From Actinomycetota bacterium (GTDB lineage: Bacteria > Actinomycetota > Acidimicrobiia > Spongiisociales > ZC4RG35): a stretch of DNA of 6,178 nucleotides. The notes below the pieces were generated by a model. The model did no database searches. It saw only the letters and a program-made list of their open reading frames with translations, and was not told the DNA's origin. Of the stretch, positions 1 to 5,865 are shown one piece after another (the first letter of the stretch is position 1; every line of letters starts with the position of its first letter). Location: positions 1 through 6,178 of the forward strand of contig QGUS01000109.1 in the NCBI GenBank assembly GCA_003242515.1, written 5' to 3'. Position numbers and translations under genes: made by a program.

Positions 1-357
1 GGGGAGGTCCTGTCCCGGATCCGGGACCGGCAGATCCCCCTGGAGATGTGCCCGTACTCCAACCTCGCCACGGGCGCCCTGACCGCCGCACAGCACCCGA
101 TCGGGGCGCTGTACCGGTCCGGCTTCAACGTGACGATCTCCACCGACAACCGGCTGATGAGCTCGACCTCGATGCCGAAGGAGTTCGAGTTCGTGACCAC
201 CCACCACGGGCTGGGCGTCACGGACCTGGCCCGCATCACCCGCCGCAGCCTGGCCGCGGCGTTCTGCGGCCACGAGACCAAGGTGCGGCTCTGGGAGGAG
301 AGGATCGCTCCCGCCTACGTCGAGGCGGGCGCCGAAATCGACGCGAGGTGGGCATGA
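1..357 (+). CDS. add: Adenosine deaminase, C-terminal part (5' end outside window)
   Basis: The reading frame is open from base 1 and ends at TGA 355-357, giving 118 residues of the C-terminal third of a metal-dependent adenosine deaminase. The enzyme hydrolyses adenosine (and deoxyadenosine) to inosine plus ammonia in purine salvage, in the cytoplasm. Visible motifs are EMCPYSN at fragment residues 15-21, corresponding to the family's CPxSN segment, and STDN at 47-50. The Asp of STDN (bases 145-147) corresponds to the zinc-ligand Asp of the family. The following residue is Asn where animal and E. coli enzymes have a second Asp; I recall TDNRLMS as common in actinobacterial members, so I read this as lineage-typical, not a defect. 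The metal-binding HxH and the catalytic His/Glu region lie upstream of the window. The stop overlaps the tdh start (ATGA), so the two genes are probably cotranscribed. It shares a purine-salvage theme with hpt at the far end of the window. Confidence 0.93.
   Translation, partial: GEVLSRIRDRQIPLEMCPYSNLATGALTAAQHPIGALYRSGFNVTISTDNRLMSSTSMPKEFEFVTTHHGLGVTDLARITRRSLAAAFCGHETKVRLWEERIAPAYVEAGAEIDARWA
345..350 (+). promoter_or_regulatory. Ribosome binding site of tdh
   Basis: GAGGTG lies five bases (counted from GAGG) before the ATG at 354. It supports this start for tdh over any upstream in-frame start inside the adenosine deaminase gene. Confidence 0.6.
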
Positions 358-1382
358 GGGCGCTGGTGAAGCATCCCGACGGCCCGGGACTCACCCTCGA
401 GGAGGTCCCGGTACCCGAGCCCGGTCCGGACGAGGTCCTGATCCGGGTGCACACCACGGGCATCTGCGGCACCGACCTCCACATCTACGAGTGGGACGAC
501 TGGGCCCGGTCGACCGTCCCCGCCCCCATGACCGTGGGCCACGAGTTCTCCGGCCACATCGCCGCCCTGGGCAGCAACGTAAAGGGGTTCGAGATCGGCG
601 AGCTGGTCTCCGCCGAGGGGCACGTCGTCTGCGGCAAGTGCCGCAACTGCCTCGCCGGCCGCAGGCACCTCTGCAAGGAGCCGAGGGGCCTCGGGGTCGA
701 CATCCCCGGCGCCTTCGCCGACTACGTGGTCGTCCCCAAGCAGAACGTGTGGCGGCACGTCGAGGGCCTCGACCCCGAGATCGCCGCCCTCTTCGACCCG
801 TTCGGCAACGCGGTCCACACCGCGCTCGCCTTCCCCGTGCTGGGCGAGGACGTCCTCATCACGGGCGCGGGCCCGATCGGCCTGATGGCGATCCCGGTCG
901 TGAGGAAGGCCGGCGCCAGGAACGTCGTGGTGTCCGACCCCAACGAGTTCCGCCGCAGCCTGGCCATGGAGATGGGCGCCACGGTGACGGTCGACCCGAC
1001 CACGGCCGACTGGAAGACTGTCCAGGGGGAGCTGGGGATGACCGAGGGGTTCGACATCGCGCTGGAGATGTCCGGGTCCCGCTATGCGATGGCCGACATC
1101 CTGGCCAACACGGTGCACGGCGCCAGGGTGGCGCTGCTGGGGATCCCTTCCGATCCCTACCCCATCGACTGGTCGACGGTGATCTTCAACATGCTCACCA
1201 TCCGGGGCATCTACGGCCGCGAGATGTACGACACCTGGTACAAGATGAACATCCTCATCCAGTCCGGCGTGGACATCTCCCCGGTCATCAGCCACCGGTT
1301 CTCCGCGGAGGAGTACGACCGGGCCTTCGCGGCGGTGCGGGGCGGCGACGCCGCCAAGGTGCTGTTGCGCTGGGCCGACTAG
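354..1382 (+). CDS. tdh: L-threonine 3-dehydrogenase (zinc, NAD-dependent)
   Basis: This gene encodes 342 residues, almost the same length as E. coli Tdh (341). It is a medium-chain zinc dehydrogenase that oxidises L-threonine to 2-amino-3-ketobutyrate with NAD; a ligase (Kbl, not in this window) then makes glycine and acetyl-CoA. The N-terminal GroES-like domain carries the catalytic zinc site: Cys38 in GICGTD and His63-Glu64 in GHEFSG. The structural zinc site is complete: Cys93, Cys96, Cys99 and Cys107. FDPFGNAVHTA at 147-157 is a threonine dehydrogenase signature that separates it from sorbitol or alcohol dehydrogenases. The Rossmann motif GAGPIG is at 171-176, and Asp195 at the end of the second strand fits NAD preference. 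The ATG at 354 overlaps the add stop (ATGA) and has an SD-like GAGGTG. The open frame extends upstream to 48, but that part only shadows add. The stop overlaps that of the convergent hydrolase gene. Confidence 0.96.
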   Translation: MRALVKHPDGPGLTLEEVPVPEPGPDEVLIRVHTTGICGTDLHIYEWDDWARSTVPAPMTVGHEFSGHIAALGSNVKGFEIGELVSAEGHVVCGKCRNCLAGRRHLCKEPRGLGVDIPGAFADYVVVPKQNVWRHVEGLDPEIAALFDPFGNAVHTALAFPVLGEDVLITGAGPIGLMAIPVVRKAGARNVVVSDPNEFRRSLAMEMGATVTVDPTTADWKTVQGELGMTEGFDIALEMSGSRYAMADILANTVHGARVALLGIPSDPYPIDWSTVIFNMLTIRGIYGREMYDTWYKMNILIQSGVDISPVISHRFSAEEYDRAFAAVRGGDAAKVLLRWAD

Positions 1383-2191
1383 AGCCGGGCCCGCACCCAG
1401 TCGATGATCTCGTCGAGGATCTCCGGGCCCTCGGGCTCGTTGAGGATCTCGTGGCGCAGGCCCGGGTAGGTGCGTCGCTCGAACCCCTCCAGGTCGCCCA
1501 GCGCCTCGGTGGACCGGGCCGGGACGATGGTGTCGTCCTCGCCGTGGAGCACCAGCACCGGCACCTCGATCTTGCCAGCCCCAGCGGCGACGCGGTCCAT
1601 GGCCGCGAACAGCTGCGCACCCAGGGAGGCGGTGGCCCTGGTCAACACCAGCGGGTCGGCGAAGTAGCGCTCCCCCACCATCGGGTCGCGTGAGAGCTGC
1701 TCGCCCTTGATCTTGCTGGGCACCGCCAGCTTCGGGGCGATCCTCGCCAGCACCGGGGCCAGCTTCCGCTGCCATCCGGCGCCGCCGTACAGGGCGGGCG
1801 CCGAGGCCACGATGATGTCGGGGGCGGGCCGGCCGGCGATGGCGTAGTCGAGGACGAGGTTGCCGCCCATGGAGTGCCCGAAGAGCACCAGCGGGAGCCC
1901 CGTCTCCCGCATCTCGGCGACGTGCGCCTCGATCTGGTCGAGGAACTCGGCCCAGTCGTCGACGTGGCCCCGGGTGCCACCGGTCACGCCGTGGCCGACC
2001 AGGTCGAACCCCCGGACCTCGAACCCCGCCTCGGAGAGACGGTCGCCCACGGCCTCGTACCGGCCGGAGTGCTCGGCGATGCCGTGCACGAGGACGACCG
2101 CGGCCACGGGTTCCCCCTCGGGGTTCCAGTCGCGCACCAGCTCGGTGCCGTACTTCGGGTGTGGTCTCGGAATAGCGATGCTCAGAGCCAT
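1379..2191 (-). CDS. Alpha/beta hydrolase, monoacylglycerol lipase-like (serine aminopeptidase S33 / Hydrolase_4 type)
   Basis: This gene encodes 270 residues of the Hydrolase_4/lysophospholipase group. The oxyanion-region motif VHGIAEHSGRY is at 35-45. The nucleophile elbow GHSMGG at 105-110 contains Ser107. HGEDDTIVP at 216-224 supplies the acid (probably Asp220), and GLRHEILNE at 244-252 supplies His247. The catalytic triad is therefore complete. The HGxAEHSxRY plus GHSMGG combination is typical of monoglyceride lipases, which release glycerol and fatty acid, but substrate cannot be fixed from sequence; a general esterase is possible. No signal peptide is seen, so it is probably cytoplasmic or peripheral. 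The ATG at 2191 overlaps the upstream oxidoreductase gene by 10 bases and has no clear SD, so translation is probably coupled. It is the last gene of the merR-led run. Its TAG stop lies within the CTAG shared with the convergent tdh, leaving no room for a terminator between the two. Confidence 0.88.
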   Translation of the reverse strand: MALSIAIPRPHPKYGTELVRDWNPEGEPVAAVVLVHGIAEHSGRYEAVGDRLSEAGFEVRGFDLVGHGVTGGTRGHVDDWAEFLDQIEAHVAEMRETGLPLVLFGHSMGGNLVLDYAIAGRPAPDIIVASAPALYGGAGWQRKLAPVLARIAPKLAVPSKIKGEQLSRDPMVGERYFADPLVLTRATASLGAQLFAAMDRVAAGAGKIEVPVLVLHGEDDTIVPARSTEALGDLEGFERRTYPGLRHEILNEPEGPEILDEIIDWVRARL

Positions 2192-2682
2192 GTGTATCGA
2201 GTCACGTCATCCGGGAACCTCGACCAGGCGAAGCCCCTCTTCGGGGTGAACAGGATCATGCCCCCTCCGCCCGGACCGGACCATGCGTCCGGCGGTGGAT
2301 TGTACGCCGGCGCGTGTTTTCTGGCGTACTCTTCCGCCAGCGCCCGTCCCGTCTCGATGTCCAACGCCCCGGTGGGTCGCGCCTCGCCTTCCAGGATCAG
2401 GACCTGTTCTCCGCTCTCGAGGTGCAGGGCGCAGGCCGGGTTCCCTGCGAGGTTGCGGGCGTGCCGGGTGTCCGGGGCCCCGTCGTACCAGAATCGGCCG
2501 TCCCACCAGACGCCCCAGCGCGGCACGACATGCGGCGTGCCCTCGGGGCGGGTGGGGGCGAGCCAGTAGTGGCAGGCCTCGGTCAGCCAGACGACCGCCG
2601 TGTCCCACTCGACGTGCCTCCCGGTCCTCTCGGGCACGTACCCATCTGGGAACCGGGGGTCGTCGATGACGGGACGGGTCAT
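2182..2682 (-). CDS. Pyridoxamine 5'-phosphate oxidase-like split-barrel flavin/deazaflavin-binding protein
   Basis: This gene encodes 166 residues with the pattern of the PNPOx-like split beta-barrel superfamily, whose members bind FMN, F420 or haem. The core reads AVVWLTEACHYWLAPTRPEG (29-48), then a tryptophan-rich strand PRWGVWWDGRFWYDG (54-68). RHARNLAGNPACALHLESG (73-91) follows, corresponding to the family's R/K-xxNL-x-NP cofactor-phosphate region, and then VLILEGEA (94-101). It is not canonical PdxH: it is shorter and I see no PdxH C-terminal signature. Actinobacterial relatives include F420-dependent reductases and many uncharacterised proteins, so the cofactor is undecided. The start ATG (2680-2682) overlaps the gcvT stop as ATGA, and no SD precedes it, which points to translational coupling. 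The stop lies 10 bases inside the next gene. A metabolic link with gcvT is inferred only from this arrangement. Confidence 0.83.
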   Translation of the reverse strand: MTRPVIDDPRFPDGYVPERTGRHVEWDTAVVWLTEACHYWLAPTRPEGTPHVVPRWGVWWDGRFWYDGAPDTRHARNLAGNPACALHLESGEQVLILEGEARPTGALDIETGRALAEEYARKHAPAYNPPPDAWSGPGGGGMILFTPKRGFAWSRFPDDVTRYTWL

Positions 2683-3728
2683 CTCGGTAGGTGGAACGGT
2701 GGCTGGGCCTGTCTAGCGGGGATCCAGCGGTCGCGGATCTCGACCTCCAGCCCCTCCCCCGGCGCGGGTGGCGGGCTGACGTAGGCGAGTCCGATCCCCT
2801 GGTCGATCATCGGGCTCATGTTGCCACTGGTGACGTGGCCGGTGCCCCCTGAGGCCGTGCGTACCGCGTAGCCGTGCCGGGGCACGCCCCGGTCCTCCAG
2901 CACGAAGCCGACGAGCTTCCTGGGCAGGCCCCCGTTCATCTGGCGCTGCAGAGCGTCTCGGCCGACGAAGTCGTGGTCCATGGCGACGGCGAAGTCCAGC
3001 CCCGCCTCGAGCGGCGTCGTGGTCTCGTCGATGTCCTCCCCCCAGAGCGGGAGGCCGGCCTCGAGACGGAGCGTGTCGCGCGCCCCTAGCCCGCAGGGCT
3101 TGACGCCGGCTGCGACCAGGGCCTCGACGAAGGCGGGTGCGACGGAGGGGTCGAGGCAGACCTCGGCCCCCCTCTCCCCCGTATAGCCGGTGCCGGCCAT
3201 GTCGGCCCGGGTGCCCTGGAAGTCGGCCGCGGCGATGCGGAAGCGCTTCGGGGCGACGCCGAGGATCCGCTCCACCACGGATGTGGCCTCGGGCCCCTGC
3301 ACGGCGATGAGCACGCTGGACGGGCGGAGGTCGGACACCACCGTCCCGGGCTCGGCGGTGAATGCGGCCATCACCTTCTCGTGATTGGCCGCGTTCGGGA
3401 GGACCCGGTAGCGGCCGGGCTCCATCCACCAGACGATGATGTCGTCGACGACGCCGCCCTCGGGGTTGAGCATCATCGTGTACTGGCATCGCCCCGGCTC
3501 GATCCGCTCGATGTCGTTGGAGAGGAGGCGCCGGACGGCGTCGTGGGCGCCCTCACCCGTCAGGTCGAAACGCCCGAGATGCGTCACGTCGAAGAATCCG
3601 GCGGACTCGCGGACGGCCTTGTGCTCTGCGATCACCGAGTCGTAGCGGACGGGCAACTCCCAGCCGCCGAACTCGGTGAAGCGCGCGCCGAGCGAGGCGT
3701 GGACGTCGTGAAGTGGTGACCGCATCAT
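2679..3728 (-). CDS. gcvT: Aminomethyltransferase, glycine cleavage system T protein
   Basis: This gene encodes 349 residues, close to the usual 360-375. The T protein takes the aminomethyl group from lipoylated H protein and, with tetrahydrofolate, forms 5,10-methylene-THF and ammonia. Family landmarks are in order: LHDVHASLGARFTEFGGWEL (6-25), FFDVTHLGRF (45-54), GGVVDDIIV (91-99) holding the probable catalytic Asp at 95, YTGERGAEV (182-190), RLEAGLPLWGEDID (221-234), PLEAGLDFAV (239-248), and the terminal PPF (343-345) typical of GcvT. The folate-binding and C-terminal barrel regions appear complete. The start is placed at ATG 3728-3726, which overlaps the upstream TGA; the adjacent ATG at 3725 is an equally possible start. 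The open frame runs to 3884, but those 52 residues are Gly/Ala/Pro-rich, lie over the upstream gene, and are not GcvT-like. No gcvH or gcvP is visible. The complete T-protein signature makes a mere folate-binding paralogue less likely. Confidence 0.93.
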   Translation of the reverse strand: MMRSPLHDVHASLGARFTEFGGWELPVRYDSVIAEHKAVRESAGFFDVTHLGRFDLTGEGAHDAVRRLLSNDIERIEPGRCQYTMMLNPEGGVVDDIIVWWMEPGRYRVLPNAANHEKVMAAFTAEPGTVVSDLRPSSVLIAVQGPEATSVVERILGVAPKRFRIAAADFQGTRADMAGTGYTGERGAEVCLDPSVAPAFVEALVAAGVKPCGLGARDTLRLEAGLPLWGEDIDETTTPLEAGLDFAVAMDHDFVGRDALQRQMNGGLPRKLVGFVLEDRGVPRHGYAVRTASGGTGHVTSGNMSPMIDQGIGLAYVSPPPAPGEGLEVEIRDRWIPARQAQPPFHLPR

Positions 3729-4161
3729 CCCGCCGAGAGACGCTCGCCACGGTCCTCGAGACGCACCACCTGCGGCGGGCCCGGGAATCGCGTGGGAGCG
3801 GTCACCTCCTCCAGGTGCTCGGGCTCCTCCAGCCCGTACTTGATCACCAGGTGGAGATAGTCGCGCTGATAGAAGATCTTGCACCGGATGCCCGGATGGG
3901 CCTCGCGGAGCTGGCGCACCTTGCGGTTCTTCTTGGTGACCAGCTTCTGGTCCATCGTCGTGATCTCGACGAAGAGATCATCGTCGGGCAGGTAGAAGTC
4001 GGGGGTGAACCACTTGGTGGGCTCGCCGTCCTCGTCGAACTCGATCGGGAACGTTCTGCTCTCGTACTCCCACGGGATGCCGTAGAAGTCGAGGAGAAGA
4101 GCGAACTGCCGTTCGCTGTTGTGAGCGAACTGGATTTCCGTCGCGGTCGGTCTTTCGGTGC

Positions 4162-4632
<471 letters not shown>

Positions 4633-4639
4633 CCGGGGT

Positions 4640-4644
4640 CCTCC
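4640..4644 (-). promoter_or_regulatory. Ribosome binding site of merR
   Basis: GGAGG on the minus strand, seven bases before the ATG at 4632, is the strongest SD in the window. It decides the start of the MerR gene against the upstream GTG at 4653. Confidence 0.75.
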
Positions 4645-4656
4645 AGTTCCCACCGG

Positions 4657-4672
4657 GTTACATGAGTGTAAC
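4657..4672. promoter_or_regulatory. Perfect 6-4-6 inverted repeat, candidate MerR operator
   Basis: GTTACA, four bases (TGAG), then TGTAAC. Both arms match perfectly and the element is AT-richer than its surroundings. It lies between the putative -10 box and the SD of merR, at about +8 to +23 if transcription starts seven bases after the -10. A dimeric regulator bound there would block transcription or early elongation, which differs from classic MerR operators placed inside a 19-20 base promoter spacer. That MerR itself is the ligand is inference from position. Confidence 0.6.
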
Positions 4673-4685
4673 TCCGCCCACCGTG

Positions 4686-4714
4686 AAGCTACCCATCTGT
4701 GCGCGCGGAGTCAA
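4686..4714 (-). promoter_or_regulatory. Sigma-A-like promoter for the merR operon
   Basis: On the minus strand, TTGACT (4714-4709) is the -35 box and TAGCTT (4691-4686) the -10 box, separated by exactly 17 bases. The -10 fits the actinobacterial TANNNT pattern. It faces merR and would drive merR, the nuclease-like gene, gcvT, the split-barrel oxidoreductase and the hydrolase as one unit with a leader of roughly 47 bases. The standard 17-base spacer argues against MerR-type activation by spacer distortion at this site. Confidence 0.65.
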
Positions 4715-4720
4715 CGCTTT

Positions 4721-4752
4721 CTGTGGAAAACCCGGTCAGCGGGAATCCACAG
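4721..4752 (-). terminator. Stem-loop directly after the BFN gene stop; possible terminator
   Basis: Outer arms CTGTGGA and TCCACAG (7 bp) and inner arms CCCG and CGGG (4 bp), with a small internal bulge and a five-base loop, begin at the base next to the BFN stop codon. No T-run follows, so it is not a textbook intrinsic terminator; actinobacterial terminators often lack one. It lies six bases before the merR -35 box, so it may separate the two units. One arm also matches the DnaA-box consensus TTWTNCACA. Confidence 0.35.
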
Positions 4753-5265
4753 TCACTCGTCGTGCTCGTGACCCAGGAAGTCCTCGACGGTGACGTCGGA
4801 GAGGAACTCGCGGAAGCGGGCGACCTCCTCCTCCTGGTCGACCTCGTCCTCGATCACCACCCCGGCCTCGTCGAGGACGTCGGGGTTGGCGTAGATCGGC
4901 GTGCCGGTGCGCACGGCCAGGGCGATGGCGTCGGACGGCCGGGAGGAGACGGACACCTCGCGCCCGTCGGTGGCGAAGGTGATGTCGGCGAAGTAGATGG
5001 AGTCCCGCATCTCGGTGATCACCACCCGTGAGGCCACCGCACCGAGGGCGTCGATGACCGAACGCAGGAGGTCATGGGTGAGCGGGCGGGGCGTGGTCAC
5101 GTTCTCCAGCGCCGTGGCGATGGAGGTGGCCTCGGGGGCCCCGATCCAGATGGGCAGGTACCGGTCGCCGTGGATCTCCTTGAGGAGGACGATCGGCTGG
5201 TTGGACGGCAACTCGAGCCGGACGTCGACCACTCTGAGGGGAACCAGGTCCCGGTACTCGTCCAT
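4753..5265 (-). CDS. Bifunctional nuclease (BFN/DUF151) domain protein, Rv1829-like
   Basis: This gene encodes 170 residues of the BFN family. The signatures are RLELPSNQPIVLLKE (16-30), GDRYLPIWIGAPEATSIA (33-50), the family's RPLTHDLL (60-67), and SSRPSDAIALAVRTGTPIYA (107-126). An acidic linker follows, and then the C-terminal helix FREFLSDVTVEDF (151-163). Plant and bacterial relatives have been called bifunctional (DNase/RNase) nucleases, but in actinobacteria the role is not settled; the product is probably cytoplasmic. The BFN-MerR order matches Rv1829-Rv1830 of Mycobacterium tuberculosis, located among gcv genes, which supports the assignment and links to gcvT here. The ATG at 5265 has no SD; TAACCT ends six bases before it, so a leaderless transcript is possible, or it is read through from hpt, whose stop lies 33 bases upstream. 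Relatives usually begin near the V-P-L-R segment, so the first seven residues are a small extension. Confidence 0.93.
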   Translation of the reverse strand: MDEYRDLVPLRVVDVRLELPSNQPIVLLKEIHGDRYLPIWIGAPEATSIATALENVTTPRPLTHDLLRSVIDALGAVASRVVITEMRDSIYFADITFATDGREVSVSSRPSDAIALAVRTGTPIYANPDVLDEAGVVIEDEVDQEEEVARFREFLSDVTVEDFLGHEHDE

Positions 5266-5271
5266 GACGCG

Positions 5272-5277
5272 AGGTTA
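5272..5277 (-). promoter_or_regulatory. Possible -10 box for leaderless transcription of the BFN gene
   Basis: TAACCT on the minus strand fits TANNNT and ends six bases before the ATG at 5265, placing the expected transcript start at or next to the start codon. The lack of an SD agrees. No convincing -35 box is seen 17 bases upstream, so this is weak. Confidence 0.3.
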
Positions 5278-5298
5278 TCACCGGGCCGTTGGTGACGA

Positions 5299-5865
5299 TC
5301 AGCCCCAGAGAGCGTCCGCCAGGATCCCCGGGTCGTGGACGAAGGCGTCGTGGTCGAGGAACGCCCACACCGAGGGCAGGTTTCGGTACAGGCCCTTCCA
5401 GTCGAGCCCGTATCCCACCAGGTACTCGTCCCCCACCTCGAAGCCGCGGTAGTCGATGGCGACGTCGGCGATCCGCCGCCGGATCTTGTCGAACAGGGCG
5501 ACGGTGGCCACGGACGCCGCTCCCCGGTCCCGCATCATCCGGAGCAGGACCTTGAGGGTGAGCCCGGTGTCGATGACGTCCTCGACGATGATCACGTCGC
5601 GGTCGAAGACCGGGACCGAGAGGTCCATGGCGATCCCGACCCGGCCGCCCTCGCCGAACCGGTTCAGCAGCATGAAGTCGACCTCGGCCGGGAAGTCGAC
5701 GTGGCGGACCAGGTCCGCGGCGAACGGGAACGATCCCTTCAAGACCACCACGAAGACCGGGTCCCTGCCCCGGTAGTCCTCGCTGATGGCGGCGCCCAGC
5801 TCGGCCACCCGCGAGGCGAGATCCTCGGCGGAGATCACCTCGGTGGCGAAGTCGAATCCGGTCAC
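5299..5865 (-). CDS. hpt: Hypoxanthine(-guanine) phosphoribosyltransferase
   Basis: This gene encodes 188 residues, typical for bacterial HPRT (about 175-190). It joins hypoxanthine or guanine to PRPP, giving IMP or GMP, in cytoplasmic purine salvage. Motifs are VVVLKGSFPFAADL (39-52) with the pyrophosphate-binding LKGS, and the PRPP motif VIIVEDVIDTGLT (91-103) with Glu95, Asp96 and Asp99. FDK (125-127) holds the purine-contacting Lys, and VGYGLDWKGLYRNLP (150-164) holds the metal-binding Asp and a conserved Arg. The flexible catalytic loop is unusual: where most HPRTs have a Ser-Tyr (in DFMAVSSYG), this one reads NRFGEGGRVGI (68-78). The start is GTG at 5865, overlapping the upstream stop as GTGA, with only a weak SD. 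A neighbouring carboxypeptidase gene fits the dac-tilS-hpt neighbourhood of actinobacteria, but tilS is missing between them. Guanine versus hypoxanthine preference cannot be told. Confidence 0.92.
   Translation of the reverse strand: MTGFDFATEVISAEDLASRVAELGAAISEDYRGRDPVFVVVLKGSFPFAADLVRHVDFPAEVDFMLLNRFGEGGRVGIAMDLSVPVFDRDVIIVEDVIDTGLTLKVLLRMMRDRGAASVATVALFDKIRRRIADVAIDYRGFEVGDEYLVGYGLDWKGLYRNLPSVWAFLDHDAFVHDPGILADALWG

Noticed and set aside
12..27. 16-bp perfect palindrome GTCCCGGATCCGGGAC near the left edge
   Set aside because: It lies within the adenosine deaminase coding frame, is made of GC-rich Arg/Ile/Asp codons, and does not reach the window edge, so chance is sufficient.
48..353. 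N-terminal extension of tdh by about 102 residues
   Set aside because: This stretch codes for adenosine deaminase in another frame; tdh begins at 354 with an SD and a length matching the family.
491..1693. 400-codon plus-strand open frame out of phase with tdh
   Set aside because: Arg/Pro/Gly-rich shadow of tdh that then runs antisense through the hydrolase gene; no family features.
315..1775. 486-codon open frame on the minus strand over tdh and the end of the hydrolase
   Set aside because: It is rich in Gly, Ala, Arg and Pro without recognisable motifs and is antisense to tdh, whose zinc and NAD sites are complete. Long spurious frames are expected at this GC content.
3729..3884. N-terminal extension of gcvT by 52 residues
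   Set aside because: Low-complexity residues over the upstream gene; GcvT similarity begins at the Met at 3728 or 3725.
4633..4653. GTG start for merR at 4653
   Set aside because: The strong GGAGG lies downstream of this GTG and is placed correctly for the ATG at 4632.
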